DNA of 64,000 bases, from positions 62,001-126,000 of the forward strand of contig NZ_MWUM01000004.1 in the NCBI RefSeq assembly GCF_002028455.1, given 5' to 3'. The position numbers and the translations under genes are program-made. The first letter of the stretch is position 1. The number at the start of each line of letters is the position of its first letter. Origin of the DNA: Zoogloea sp. LCSB751 (GTDB lineage: Bacteria > Pseudomonadota > Gammaproteobacteria > Burkholderiales > Rhodocyclaceae). The notes beneath the pieces were generated by a model. It was not told the DNA's origin. It saw only the letters and a list, made by a program, of their open reading frames with translations, and did no database searches. Shown piece after piece: positions 25,919 through 34,985 of this stretch.

Positions 25919-26427
25919 TGCTCTCCTCCAGCGGATTTCTTCCGGTAGAAATTTTTCTCGGCGATATAAACCGTGCGCTCCACCACCGTATGCACAATGC
26001 CGTGTGCGTCCTTCAGCTCGACCTGGAAAGTCCGCTCCAGCTCCGGCTGTTGTGCCAGCGCGGCGCGGATGTCGGCCAGCTCTTCGGGGCTCAGCACGAA
26101 GTCGGCGTACAGCGTCGTGTAGCCCGGCTTGCGGTAGCGGATGCTCGCCGCCTTGTCCCATACGATGTAGCTCTCGCCCAGCGCCGCCATCAGCATCATC
26201 GGGTGTGCCCCGTCGGTGATCGCGAACAGCGAGCCGCCGTACAGCGAACCGACGATGTTGCGGGTCTTCCACGACAACGGCAGCGCAATGCGGATGTGGC
26301 GCAGGTCTCGCCCCACATGCACGACCCGTCCGCCCGTGCCGCGGAAGGCCGGGTGCAGGTTGAAGCCCAGGCGCACCATGCGGGCACGCCACGCGGGCGG
26401 GAGTTTGGCGAGCCAGGCGGGCTTCAT
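25915..26427 (-). CDS. Hotdog-fold thioesterase (DUF4442 type)
   Basis: A 170-residue single-domain protein of the YiiD-C/DUF4442 hotdog family, thought to hydrolyse acyl-CoA thioesters. The active-site helix region is NIVGSLYGGSLFAITDGAHPMMLM. The strand pair near AASIRYRKPGYTTLYADFVL is characteristic. It sits between thiolase (86 bases upstream) and the chalcone-isomerase-like gene (ATGA overlap). It may clear dead-end acyl-CoAs. The ribosome binding site is weak. Confidence 0.85.
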   Translation of the reverse strand: MKPAWLAKLPPAWRARMVRLGFNLHPAFRGTGGRVVHVGRDLRHIRIALPLSWKTRNIVGSLYGGSLFAITDGAHPMMLMAALGESYIVWDKAASIRYRKPGYTTLYADFVLSPEELADIRAALAQQPELERTFQVELKDAHGIVHTVVERTVYIAEKNFYRKKSAGGEQ

Positions 26428-26513
26428 GATCGGTTCTACTTTTATGGGTTATGGGTCGTAAATGGAGGTGGGAAAGCCCCGCGCCCCCAGATGCAGGCGC
26501 GCGGGACGCATCG

Positions 26514-27713
26514 TCACACACGCTCGAAGATGCCGGCGGCGCCCATGCCGGTGCCGATGCACATCGTCACCATGCCGTAGCGGCCGCCGGTGCGCTGCAG
26601 GCCGTGCACCACGGTGGCGGTGCGGATCGCACCAGTCGCGCCGAGGGGATGGCCGAGGGCGATGGCGCCACCGAGCGGATTGACCTTGTCCGGATCGAGG
26701 CCGAGTTCCTGCATCACCGCCAGCGACTGGGCGGCGAAGGCCTCGTTGAGCTCGATCCAGTCCAGCTCGTCCTGGCGGATGCCGGCCTGGGCCAGCGCCT
26801 TCGGAATCGCCGCCACCGGACCGATACCCATGATGTCCGGCGCCACGCCGGCCACCGCGTAACCGGCGAAGCGCGCCAGCGGCGTCAGATTGTGTTCCCG
26901 CAGGATCTTCTCCGACACCAGCATCACCGCCCCGGCACCGTCCGACATCTGCGACGAGTTGCCGGCGGTGACCGAGCCGCGCACGTTGAACACCGGCTTC
27001 AATTTGCCGAGCTTCTCCAACGAGGCATCCTGGCGCGGCCCTTCGTCCACCTCGACGGTGCGCTGACGGGCGCGAACCTGTCCGCTCGCCAGATCGGGGA
27101 CGTGCTCGGTGAAGCTGTAAGGCGTCGTCTCGGCGTTGAAATGGCCGGCCAGGATCGCCGCGCAAGCCTTCTGGTTGGAGGCTAGCGCGAACTGGTCCTG
27201 GGCCTCGCGGCCGATCTTCCATTGCTGGGCGACCTTTTCGGCGGTGAGGCCCATGCCGTAGGCGATGCCCAGATTCTCCTCGTGGGCGAAGATCGCCGGG
27301 TTCATCGACATCTTGTTGCCCATCATCTGCGGCATCACGCTCATCGATTCGGTACCGGCGGCGATCATCACGTCGGCCAGGCCAAGGCGGATCTGGTTAG
27401 CGGCATCGGCTACCGCCTGCACGCCGGACGAGCAGAAGCGGTTGATCGTCAGCCCCGGCACGCTGGTTGGCAGCCCGGCCAGCAGGAGGCCGATGCGGGC
27501 CACGTTCATGCCCTGCTCCGCCTCCGGCATCGCGCAGCCGACGATGACGTCGCCGATCAGGGCCGGATCGATACCCGGCACCTGGGCCACGACGGATTTG
27601 AGAACCGCCGCCAGCATGTCGTCCGGGCGGACATTGCGGAATGCGCCGTTGCGCTTGGCCACCGGCAGACGGGTCGCGGCGACGATGTAGGCGTCTTGAA
27701 TCTGTTTGCTCAT
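26514..27713 (-). CDS. fadA: Acetyl-CoA acyltransferase (beta-ketothiolase)
   Basis: It cleaves 3-ketoacyl-CoA with CoA to acetyl-CoA and a shortened acyl-CoA, the last step of beta-oxidation. The protein has 399 residues. Catalytic elements are the nucleophile cysteine in NRFCSSGVQAVADAAN, the histidine in GGAIALGHPLGATGA and the acid/base cysteine in MCIGTGMGAAGIFE. The C-terminal GLGHP-type signature is intact. It follows the dehydrogenase/hydratase gene by 21 bases with AAGGAGA before its ATG. The order fadN-fadA resembles the fadNA pair of Bacillus. Confidence 0.93.
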   Translation of the reverse strand: MSKQIQDAYIVAATRLPVAKRNGAFRNVRPDDMLAAVLKSVVAQVPGIDPALIGDVIVGCAMPEAEQGMNVARIGLLLAGLPTSVPGLTINRFCSSGVQAVADAANQIRLGLADVMIAAGTESMSVMPQMMGNKMSMNPAIFAHEENLGIAYGMGLTAEKVAQQWKIGREAQDQFALASNQKACAAILAGHFNAETTPYSFTEHVPDLASGQVRARQRTVEVDEGPRQDASLEKLGKLKPVFNVRGSVTAGNSSQMSDGAGAVMLVSEKILREHNLTPLARFAGYAVAGVAPDIMGIGPVAAIPKALAQAGIRQDELDWIELNEAFAAQSLAVMQELGLDPDKVNPLGGAIALGHPLGATGAIRTATVVHGLQRTGGRYGMVTMCIGTGMGAAGIFERV

Positions 27714-27734
27714 GTCTTTGTCTCCTTGGCCCGA

Positions 27735-30134
27735 TCAGTTGCGCAGCGGCTTGCCGGTTTCCAGCATGTGCTGGATGCGGGCCTGCGTGAGGGGATCTTT
27801 CAGCAGCTCGACGAACAGGCGGCGCTCGACGGTGAGCAGCCATTCCTCATCCACCAGACTGCCGGTTTCCACCTCGCCCCCACACAGCGCAGTGGCTGCG
27901 GCCTTGGCGACCTTGTAGTCGTGGGCGGAGATCATCCCGCCCTCCTTCATGTTCACCAGCAGCATCTCGAAGGTGGCGATGCCGTTCTTGCCGGCGACCG
28001 GAATGCCGCGGGCCAATTGAGGGGGCGCATAGCCGGCATCGGCCAGCGCGCGGACTTCGCGGATGGCGACCCACAGCAGCTCGTGGGCGTTGAACAGGAT
28101 GGTGTCCGACGACCGGGCGAAACCGTAGTCGATGGCTTCCTGCGCGCTCTTGGCGACCTTGGCCATCGCGATGGTCTGGAACACCGGTTGCAGGAAGTTG
28201 AACACCTCCGTCGGCGTCGCCGACTGGGCGGCCAACCCGGCCGCGCGCACCGCGAATTCCTTGCAGCCGCCACCGGCCGGGATCAGGCCGACACCGGCTT
28301 CCACCAGGCCCACGTAGCTTTCCAGCGCCAGCACGCGCTTGCCCGCATGCATGACGAACTCGCAGCCGCCGCCGAGCGCCATGCCCTGCACCGCGGCAAC
28401 GACCGGAACCTGCGCGTACTTCAGCGCCTGCGAGGTGCGCTGGAACTTCTCGACGGTTGCCTCCAGTACGTCGAAGCGGCCGGCGCCGATGGCTTCCGCC
28501 ACTTGTTGCAGATTGGCCCCGACAGCGAACGGCGCCTCGTGCCACACGACGAGACCGTCGAGCGTGGTTTCCGCCTGGCGCACCGCGGCGATGACACCGT
28601 CCAACACTTCGTTGCCGATGGTGTGCATCTTCGACTTGATCGACACGATGCCGATGCCGGCATCGACCGCGGGCAGGCGCCACAAACGGACGCCGTCGTT
28701 CTCGTAGAGGGTCTCGCCGGACTGTTCCGGCAGCGCCGCGTTTTCGCCGAGCACCCGCTCGGGGAAGAGCTGGCGCCCGTAAACCGGCAAATCGGAACGC
28801 GGCACGTAGGCATTGCGGCGGGCCGACCAAGAACCCTCCGGCGTATGCACGCCGCTACGACCGGCTTCCAGCGCCCAGGCCGGCAGCGGCACAGCGCTCA
28901 TCGCCTTGCCGGCCGCAATGTCGGCGGCCACCGCGTCGGCAGTGGCGGACCAGCCGGCGGCCTGCCAGGTTTCGAACGGGCCTTGCGCCCAGCCGAAGCC
29001 CCAGCGCATGGCCAGGTCGAGGTCGCGGGCGTTATCGGCCACGTTCTCGAGTTGCACCGCAGCGTAATGGAAGATGTCGCGGAAGATCGCCCACAGGAAT
29101 TGCGCGTGGGGATGTTGCGAGGCCCGCAGCGCGGCGAATTTCTCTGCCGGATTCCGGAGCTTGAGGATCGCGGCGACCTCCTCGGCGATTTCACCGGAGG
29201 ACGGTCGGTAGCCCTGCTCGGCCAGATTGAGCACCTGGATCTCCCTGCCCTGCTTGCGGAAGATGCCGCAGCGGGTCTTCTGCCCGAGGGCGCCCTGCTC
29301 GATCAGTCGCGTCAGCCAGGCCGGCGTCGTGAAGTGCGCATGCCACGGATCGTCGGGCAGCGTGTCCTGCATCGTCTTGATAACGTGAGCCAGGGTGTCC
29401 AGGCCGACCACATCGGCGGTGCGGTAAGTGGCGCTCTTCGGCCGGCCGATCTTCGGGCCGGTCAGCGCATCGACCTCGTCGAAGCCGAGGCCGAAGGCCT
29501 GGGTATGGTGCATCACCGCCAGGATGGAAAAGACGCCGATGCGGTTGGCGACGAAGTTCGGCGTGTCCAGCGCGCGGATGACGCCTTTGCCGAGGCGGGA
29601 CGTGAGCCAGGTTTCCAGCGCGTCGAGCAGCGCCGTATCGGTGCGCTGCGTGGCGATGAGCTCCACCAGATGCATGTAGCGCGGCGGGTTGAAGAAGTGC
29701 ACACCGCAGAAACGGGGGCGTAGCGCCTCCGGCAGGCCCTGCTCCAGCGCGTTCATCGACAGGCCGGAGGTGTTTGACGCGATCACCGCGTCCGGCGCCA
29801 GGAAGGGGCTGATCTTCGCGTAGAGATCGTGCTTCCAGTCCATGCGCTCGGCAATCGCCTCGATGATCAGGTCACAGTCGGCGAGCAACGGCAGATGTTC
29901 CTCGTAGTTGGCGGCGTCGATGAAGCGCAGCGTGTCCTTGCTCGCCAGCGGCGCCGGGTCGAGCTTCTTGAGGCCGTCGAGGGCTTTCCTTACGACCGCA
30001 TTCTTGTCGCCGTCCTTGGAAGGCAGGTCAAACAGCACGACGGGCACACCGGCATTGGCGAGGTGGGCGGCAATCTGCGCGCCCATCACCCCGGCGCCGA
30101 GGACCGCGGCCTTTCTTACGATCAACTTGTTCAA
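27735..30134 (-). CDS. fadN: 3-hydroxyacyl-CoA dehydrogenase / enoyl-CoA hydratase, FadN type
   Basis: A 799-residue bifunctional beta-oxidation enzyme. Domain order is dehydrogenase first (NAD-binding AAVLGAGVMGAQIAAHLANA at residue 9; HFFNPPRYMHLVEL; catalytic HAD domains to about residue 400) and hydratase/isomerase last (QGMALGGGCEFVMHAGKR oxyanion loop; VGLVEAGVGLIPAGGG). This is the reverse of E. coli FadB and matches FadN of Bacillus (about 789 residues). It starts with MNKLIVRKAAV. FadL lies 63 bases upstream and thiolase 21 bases downstream. Confidence 0.92.
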   Translation of the reverse strand: MNKLIVRKAAVLGAGVMGAQIAAHLANAGVPVVLFDLPSKDGDKNAVVRKALDGLKKLDPAPLASKDTLRFIDAANYEEHLPLLADCDLIIEAIAERMDWKHDLYAKISPFLAPDAVIASNTSGLSMNALEQGLPEALRPRFCGVHFFNPPRYMHLVELIATQRTDTALLDALETWLTSRLGKGVIRALDTPNFVANRIGVFSILAVMHHTQAFGLGFDEVDALTGPKIGRPKSATYRTADVVGLDTLAHVIKTMQDTLPDDPWHAHFTTPAWLTRLIEQGALGQKTRCGIFRKQGREIQVLNLAEQGYRPSSGEIAEEVAAILKLRNPAEKFAALRASQHPHAQFLWAIFRDIFHYAAVQLENVADNARDLDLAMRWGFGWAQGPFETWQAAGWSATADAVAADIAAGKAMSAVPLPAWALEAGRSGVHTPEGSWSARRNAYVPRSDLPVYGRQLFPERVLGENAALPEQSGETLYENDGVRLWRLPAVDAGIGIVSIKSKMHTIGNEVLDGVIAAVRQAETTLDGLVVWHEAPFAVGANLQQVAEAIGAGRFDVLEATVEKFQRTSQALKYAQVPVVAAVQGMALGGGCEFVMHAGKRVLALESYVGLVEAGVGLIPAGGGCKEFAVRAAGLAAQSATPTEVFNFLQPVFQTIAMAKVAKSAQEAIDYGFARSSDTILFNAHELLWVAIREVRALADAGYAPPQLARGIPVAGKNGIATFEMLLVNMKEGGMISAHDYKVAKAAATALCGGEVETGSLVDEEWLLTVERRLFVELLKDPLTQARIQHMLETGKPLRN

Positions 30135-30197
30135 GGGCTGTCTCCTTCAGTGATCAGAATTATGCATTAAGAGTATTCGTAAATTCGTGGCGACGCA

Positions 30198-31493
30198 TCA
30201 GAAGGCGTAGTTCAGCTGGACGGACAGCAGATCAACGCTGTTTTCGAACTTGCCCCGCACGGTCTGCAGGGTCACCGTCTCGGCCGTGTTCGTGACCGCC
30301 CGCGCCGTGTGGGTGTCCTTGAGGAACAGGTGGGCGTAGCCGAAATCCAGGCTGGTATTGGGCGTGACGGCCCACTTGGCGCCAAAGGCCAGCCAGATGC
30401 GGTCCGCGTCGGGCACGGTCATCGTGCGGCTGGCATCGTCGGGAATCGGGTTCTTGTCGTAGGCGGTGCCGGCGCGCAGTTTCCAGTCCTGGTTGTACTG
30501 CCAGGTCGCACCGACGCCCACGCGCCAGGTGTTCTTGAAGTTGTAACGGAGTGGTGCCGTGGCCGCGGCACTGCTGGCGGCTACCCTGGGCTCCAGTGCC
30601 TGCAGGCTGCTCCAGCCGGTCCAGGAGTAATCGCCGAGCAGCGTCCAACGCTCGTCGAGCTTGTGTTGAAGCGCCACGGACAAGGTGTCCGGTGTTTCGA
30701 TGGAAGCGGTGATCGACCGATCGATCAGGCCTGGCACGGTCTGCGTGCCGTCGAGGTCGACCTTGACCTTGGAACGGTAGCTCACGCCCAGCCGGGTGGC
30801 CGGGTCAAGCTGGTACATCAGACCTAAGTTGTAGCCCCAGGCCCGGCCGTCGCCCTTGAGGCGCCCGACCGGCGCGCCGACGTAAGGCGTGGCCTGCGTG
30901 AATTCGATCTTGCTGACGACGTAGTCGACGCCGACACCGAGAGACAGTCGCTCATTGACCCGGTAGGCGACGGAGGGATTGACGTTGATGTGGCGGATAC
31001 GGGTTTTCTGGCCGGAGAAGCGTCCGACGAAGGTGCTGTCGTATTCCGTCTCGTCGGCGAAGGTCGGCCCGATCCCGAGGCCGAGCCGCCAATCCGGCGA
31101 CAAGGCATGGACGTAATAGACCGCTGGGATGGCGTGCACTCCGCCGCCGTCGCCGCCACCGTCTCCGACCGCGTGGAAGGCGCCGGTCGGTGCGCCAGTA
31201 CGCGGGTTGATGACCGGCATCGGTGTCGTCCCTTCATCCGCGAAGCGAGTACTCCGGCTGATCAGCGTACCAACGGCACTGAAGCTGTGGGTGGCAGACA
31301 GAAAGGTCATTCCGGCCGGATTGAAGTAGATCGTACTTGCATCCTCGGCAACTGCCGCCTGGCCGGCATAGGCCGTCCCAAGCCCTGAACCGTTCTGCTC
31401 CATGAGCTGGAAACCTGCAGCCGTTGCCGAGCCCGAAAAGGCCAGCGCAGACAGAACCAGCGGGATGGCGGACGGTTCCATTCTGTTTCGCAT
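30198..31493 (-). CDS. fadL: Outer-membrane long-chain fatty acid transporter, FadL/OmpP1 family
   Basis: A 431-residue beta-barrel porin. The signal peptide covers about residues 1-26 (IPLVLSALAFSGSATA). The mature N-terminus AGFQLMEQNGSGLGTAYAG and the hatch motif STIYFNPAGMTFL are diagnostic for FadL. The C-terminus SVQLNYAF ends in phenylalanine, as outer-membrane barrels do. GGAG precedes the ATG by eight bases. It is the first gene of the beta-oxidation block; its 430-base upstream region carries two perfect PsrA-like operators. Confidence 0.93.
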   Translation of the reverse strand: MRNRMEPSAIPLVLSALAFSGSATAAGFQLMEQNGSGLGTAYAGQAAVAEDASTIYFNPAGMTFLSATHSFSAVGTLISRSTRFADEGTTPMPVINPRTGAPTGAFHAVGDGGGDGGGVHAIPAVYYVHALSPDWRLGLGIGPTFADETEYDSTFVGRFSGQKTRIRHINVNPSVAYRVNERLSLGVGVDYVVSKIEFTQATPYVGAPVGRLKGDGRAWGYNLGLMYQLDPATRLGVSYRSKVKVDLDGTQTVPGLIDRSITASIETPDTLSVALQHKLDERWTLLGDYSWTGWSSLQALEPRVAASSAAATAPLRYNFKNTWRVGVGATWQYNQDWKLRAGTAYDKNPIPDDASRTMTVPDADRIWLAFGAKWAVTPNTSLDFGYAHLFLKDTHTARAVTNTAETVTLQTVRGKFENSVDLLSVQLNYAF

Positions 31494-31925
31494 AAAGTTG
31501 TCTCCTCTTGTAGTTTTGCGATGATTTGATGTTTGTTAAACAAACGATCGTTTTAATAGTTGATCAAAAAAAATGGCAGCTCGGCTCCAGGTGTGTCGGG
31601 GACGTTCAGTCGGTCTTCGGATGACCTTCGCCCCTGACAGCTTCGATCGGTTCAAGCTGTGATCGACAAGACTGAATACGCATGCCTTACCTGATGTGTT
31701 GCCCGCGGGAATGCTGTTCAAACGTTCGTTTTATAATAAAGAGAAGACTTTGGCCCGGCAAGCGTTTTTTTGAAGCATCTGCGCTCGCCTCGACATAGGG
31801 CATGCTGGGGCCTTGATGGGATCCGGCGTGGCGGCAGGATCAGGGGGAAGGCAGCCCGTCAATGAGGCGGGCCGGTCACGCCTGATCAGCGGGCCGGTCC
31901 GGTGTCATGCCCCTTGGCATGGGCT
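31494..31925. promoter_or_regulatory. 432-base control region upstream of fadL with two PsrA-like operators
   Basis: AAACGATCGTTT (31542-31553) and AAACGTTCGTTT (31720-31731) are perfect 12-bp palindromes, each preceded by C on the plus strand. They match the (G/C)AAAC-N(2-4)-GTTT(G/C) pattern known for PsrA of Pseudomonas at all but the last flanking base. The first lies 49 bases upstream of the fadL ATG and is joined to a second GTTTG...CAAAC repeat at 31531-31545. No gene is supported in this stretch. Confidence 0.65.
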
Positions 31926-32618
31926 TCAGTCGTCACTACTCCCGAACTGCGGCAAGGGGGCACGCAAACCACCGAGCAGGAAGGACATCAGGCGAGGCAA
32001 CAGCCGGTCGAGGCGGTCCATTTCCGTCTCGTCTTCGATCTGCCAGTCCGTCACGATCCGTAGCGCATCGATGCCGGCAATCGCATAAGAAGTGGCGCCG
32101 AGCATGAAGTGGAAACGCCAGACGATCTCCGATTTGGGAACATCCGGCAAAGCCTTGAACAGCGCGGTCTTGTACCGTTCGATAACGGCCCGGTATTCCT
32201 GGGCGAGAAAGCTGTGAATGAACTCGGAGGGCTCGGTCAGGGTTCGTCCGAGCAGGCGCAGAAATGTCATGCCGCCGCGGGCATCGTTGTCCGCCAGGCG
32301 CAGTAGCGTGCCAAAAAAGCCGTCCACGATCTGCGAAGGCTTGAGCGGCTTGCCGGCGGCCTCTCTTTCCAACCTGTCGAGGATGCGCATGCGCTCCTCG
32401 TTCAACCAGTCGAGGCGGCGGCGAAAAACCTCCTGCATCAGGGACTCCTTGGACCCGAAGTGGTAATTCACCGCGGCCAGATTGACCCCAGCATCACCGG
32501 TAATCTGACGCATCGAGGTGCCTTCATAGCCGTTCGCCATGAAAAGACGCTCGGCAGCGTCAAGAATTCGTTCGCGGGTATCCACACTCTGGCTTTCGCC
32601 AGCTTTTGCCTCAGCCAC
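31926..32618 (-). CDS. TetR-family regulator, PsrA-like, probable controller of fatty-acid degradation
   Basis: A 230-residue repressor type. The TetR helix-turn-helix is at residues 14-60 (TRERILDAAERLFMANGYEG; MRQITGDAGVNLAAVNYHFGSKESL). The C-terminal ligand domain is of the length and style of PsrA and related acyl-CoA-responsive regulators. The start is GTG at 32618, with GGAG seven to eight bases upstream. It is transcribed in the same direction as fadL but separated by 432 bases that hold two operators. Its own upstream region has no copy of that motif. Confidence 0.83.
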   Translation of the reverse strand: MAEAKAGESQSVDTRERILDAAERLFMANGYEGTSMRQITGDAGVNLAAVNYHFGSKESLMQEVFRRRLDWLNEERMRILDRLEREAAGKPLKPSQIVDGFFGTLLRLADNDARGGMTFLRLLGRTLTEPSEFIHSFLAQEYRAVIERYKTALFKALPDVPKSEIVWRFHFMLGATSYAIAGIDALRIVTDWQIEDETEMDRLDRLLPRLMSFLLGGLRAPLPQFGSSDD

Positions 32619-32728
32619 TTCAAGACTCCATGCTCGTACAGTCGGTGCAGGATAATTGAAGCGGCCCGGAATTCGCGAAAACCGGGGGCAAACTTATGTC
32701 AGGTCCCGCGCAACGGGTCCAGGAGCAT

Positions 32729-34120
32729 TCAGGCAGGCGGGAGCGAGAATTCGAAGACATTGCCCTGGGGTGAGCTTCGGGCACTGATCGTTCCACCATG
32801 GGCCTGGATGATGGAACGGGTGATCGCCAGCCCCAGGCCGGCGCCGTCCCCGGCATTGTGGCGGGACGCATCGACGCGGTAGAAACGGTCGAACAAACGG
32901 GGCAGGTGCTCGGCCGGAATCGGCTCGCCACTGTTCTCCACGGCCAGGCGGGTCTTGCCGTCCGGTGCGATGTCGATCTTGACGTCGACACGCCCACCCG
33001 CAGGCGTATGGCGCAAGGCATTGGACAACAGGTTGCCGAGCGCCCGGCGCAGCATCAGGCGGTCGCCACCCGCCCTGCCCCGCCCTTGCAGACGCAGCAC
33101 AACGCGCTGTTCATCGGCAACCGCCCCATAGAACTCGAACAGTGCGGCCACTTCGTCGGCCAGCTCGAAGCGCTCATGGGCCGGCACGATCAGCCCGTTG
33201 TCCGCCTTGGCCAGAAACAGCATGTCGCCGATCATCCGCGACAGGCGCTCGAACTCCTCCGCATTGGACTCCAGCACCTCGCGATATTCGTCGGCGGTGC
33301 GCGTCCGGCTCAAGGCCACCTGGGTCTGAGTCATCAGGTTGCTGACCGGGGTACGCAGCTCGTGGGCCAGGTCGGACGAGAAATCCGACAGGCGACGGAA
33401 AGACTCTTCCAGCCGGCCCAGCATGTCGTTGAGGGAACGGGCCAGTTCCGCCAGCTCGACCGGTACGGCTTCCGCCGGCAGACGCCGGTCCAGGCTGCGG
33501 GCGCTGACCTGGGCGGCCAGATCGCCCATTTCCCGCAGCGGCACCAGCCCCCGGCGGGCAACGATCCACCCTAGCAGACCGGTCGCGATGCTGCCGCCGA
33601 ACATCACCAGCCACAGGCTGTGCAGGAAGGCCTCCATGAAATGGCGGTGGTGAGAGATGTCCGTGGCGACGGCGACGACCGCCGGCGGCGCCCCGCGCAT
33701 GCCACTGGGCAGCGTGCCGACGATGCCGCGGAACGGGACGCCGTCCGGCGTCTCCCACACATAGGGCTGACCGGCATCGGGCTTGCCGACCCGCTCGAGC
33801 AATACCTGCGGAAAGGGGCTGTCGCGCGTTGCGAACAAGGTACGCCCATCGGTGCCGGTCACGGCAACGGCCAGGCCGTGGTGACCGATCAGGGCGTCAT
33901 CCATCTGCTGCACCAGATTGTCCACATCTTCGGCGTTGTGCACCCGTTCCAGCGCATGGCGGATGAGCTCCAGCTTGCCTTCCAGCAGGGTCATGTCCTG
34001 CTCCTGGAAATGCTGTTCCACCGAGGCTCTGACGATCAGTCCCAGTACCAGCAGGACCGCGGTGGACGCCAGCGCAAACAGCAGGGTCAGACGGAAAGTA
34101 AGGGAGTGGCGACGGATCAT
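32729..34120 (-). CDS. cusS: Heavy-metal sensor histidine kinase, CusS/CopS type
   Basis: A 463-residue inner-membrane kinase. The first membrane segment is near residues 10-29 ([20 protein letters not shown]) and a periplasmic sensor domain of about 130 residues follows. The second segment is [19 protein letters not shown], then come HAMP, the phospho-acceptor motif [16 protein letters not shown]-box [11 protein letters not shown] and G-box [13 protein letters not shown]. The overall design and the [11 protein letters not shown] region match copper/silver sensors of the CusS group. It overlaps cusR by four bases (ATGA). Copper as the signal is inferred from copA-cueR next door. Confidence 0.88.
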   Translation of the reverse strand: MIRRHSLTFRLTLLFALASTAVLLVLGLIVRASVEQHFQEQDMTLLEGKLELIRHALERVHNAEDVDNLVQQMDDALIGHHGLAVAVTGTDGRTLFATRDSPFPQVLLERVGKPDAGQPYVWETPDGVPFRGIVGTLPSGMRGAPPAVVAVATDISHHRHFMEAFLHSLWLVMFGGSIATGLLGWIVARRGLVPLREMGDLAAQVSARSLDRRLPAEAVPVELAELARSLNDMLGRLEESFRRLSDFSSDLAHELRTPVSNLMTQTQVALSRTRTADEYREVLESNAEEFERLSRMIGDMLFLAKADNGLIVPAHERFELADEVAALFEFYGAVADEQRVVLRLQGRGRAGGDRLMLRRALGNLLSNALRHTPAGGRVDVKIDIAPDGKTRLAVENSGEPIPAEHLPRLFDRFYRVDASRHNAGDGAGLGLAITRSIIQAHGGTISARSSPQGNVFEFSLPPA

Positions 34121-34800
34121 GGGCAGCCCTGCTCTTCGAGCACGTAGCCCATGCCGCGCACCGTGCGGATCAGCTTGGGCTCGAAATCGTCATCGATCTT
34201 GGCGCGCAGGCGGCGCACCGCCACCTCGATCACATTGGTATCACTGTCGAAATTCATGTCCCAGACCTGGGACGCAATCAGGGAGCGTGGCAGCACCTCG
34301 CCCCGGCGACGCAGCAGCAACTCGAGCAGCGCGAACTCCTTGGCGGTCAGGTCGATCCGCTTGCCCGCGCGGGACACCCGGCGCCGCAGCAGATCCAGTT
34401 CGAGGTCGGCCGCTTGCAGCACGTCGGCCTCCTTGCTCCTGGCCCCACGTCGCAGCAGGGTACGTACCCGGGCGAGCAGTTCGGAAAAGGCAAACGGTTT
34501 GACCAGGTAATCGTCGGCCCCCAGTTCGAGTCCCTTGACCCGGTCATCGACGCTGTCCCGCGCGGTCAGGAACAGTACCGGAATCTCCTTGCCTGCCCTG
34601 CGCAGCGTCTGCAGCACGTGCCATCCGTCCAGGCCGGGCAACATCACGTCCAGCACGATCAGGTCATAGGTTTCGGTCAAGCCAGCGTGCACGCCGTCCA
34701 TTCCATCCCGCACGAGATCGACGGAAAAACCCGCCTCGGCAAGCCCCTGTCTGAGATAGTTCCCGGTCTTCGTTTCGTCTTCGACGATCAGTATCTTCAT
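34117..34800 (-). CDS. cusR: Heavy-metal response regulator, CusR/CopR type
   Basis: A 227-residue OmpR-type regulator with receiver Asp at [17 protein letters not shown], switch lysine in [17 protein letters not shown] and winged helix DNA-binding domain ([37 protein letters not shown]). Sequence and length match CusR/CopR/IrlR. It is divergent from copA; the shared 185-base region contains the CueR promoter of copA. It is expressed before, and overlaps, the kinase gene. Confidence 0.9.
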   Translation of the reverse strand: MKILIVEDETKTGNYLRQGLAEAGFSVDLVRDGMDGVHAGLTETYDLIVLDVMLPGLDGWHVLQTLRRAGKEIPVLFLTARDSVDDRVKGLELGADDYLVKPFAFSELLARVRTLLRRGARSKEADVLQAADLELDLLRRRVSRAGKRIDLTAKEFALLELLLRRRGEVLPRSLIASQVWDMNFDSDTNVIEVAVRRLRAKIDDDFEPKLIRTVRGMGYVLEEQGCP

Positions 34801-34925
34801 CCGTCCAGTGGCCTCGGCAGGCCTTCGTCAGTGCCTTGAACACAACGCGCGTAGGTTACAGAGATTTGGCCGGACGCGCGGCCGGCACCCACATTCCGGC
34901 TCGACCCAAGCCCGAGAAAATCCGG

Positions 34926-34956
34926 TTGACCTTCCCATGATGGGAAGCTTTAGCGT
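34926..34956 (+). promoter_or_regulatory. CueR-type promoter of copA
   Basis: -35 TTGACC (34926-34931) and -10 TAGCGT (34951-34956) are 19 bases apart, the over-long spacing typical of MerR-family promoters. Between them lies the inverted repeat CTTCCCA-TGA-TGGGAAG (34931-34947). The layout matches E. coli PcopA nearly base for base in the -35 and left arm. CueR would bind here and untwist the promoter on copper binding. Confidence 0.88.
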
Positions 34957-34985
34957 GTGCCAGTCACTTGTTCAGGAGGCACGCC

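Noticed and set aside
27222..29723. Plus-strand open frame of over 800 codons opposite thiolase and FadN
   Set aside because: Same reason: antisense shadow of well-identified genes, with His/Arg/Gly-rich composition typical of such shadows.
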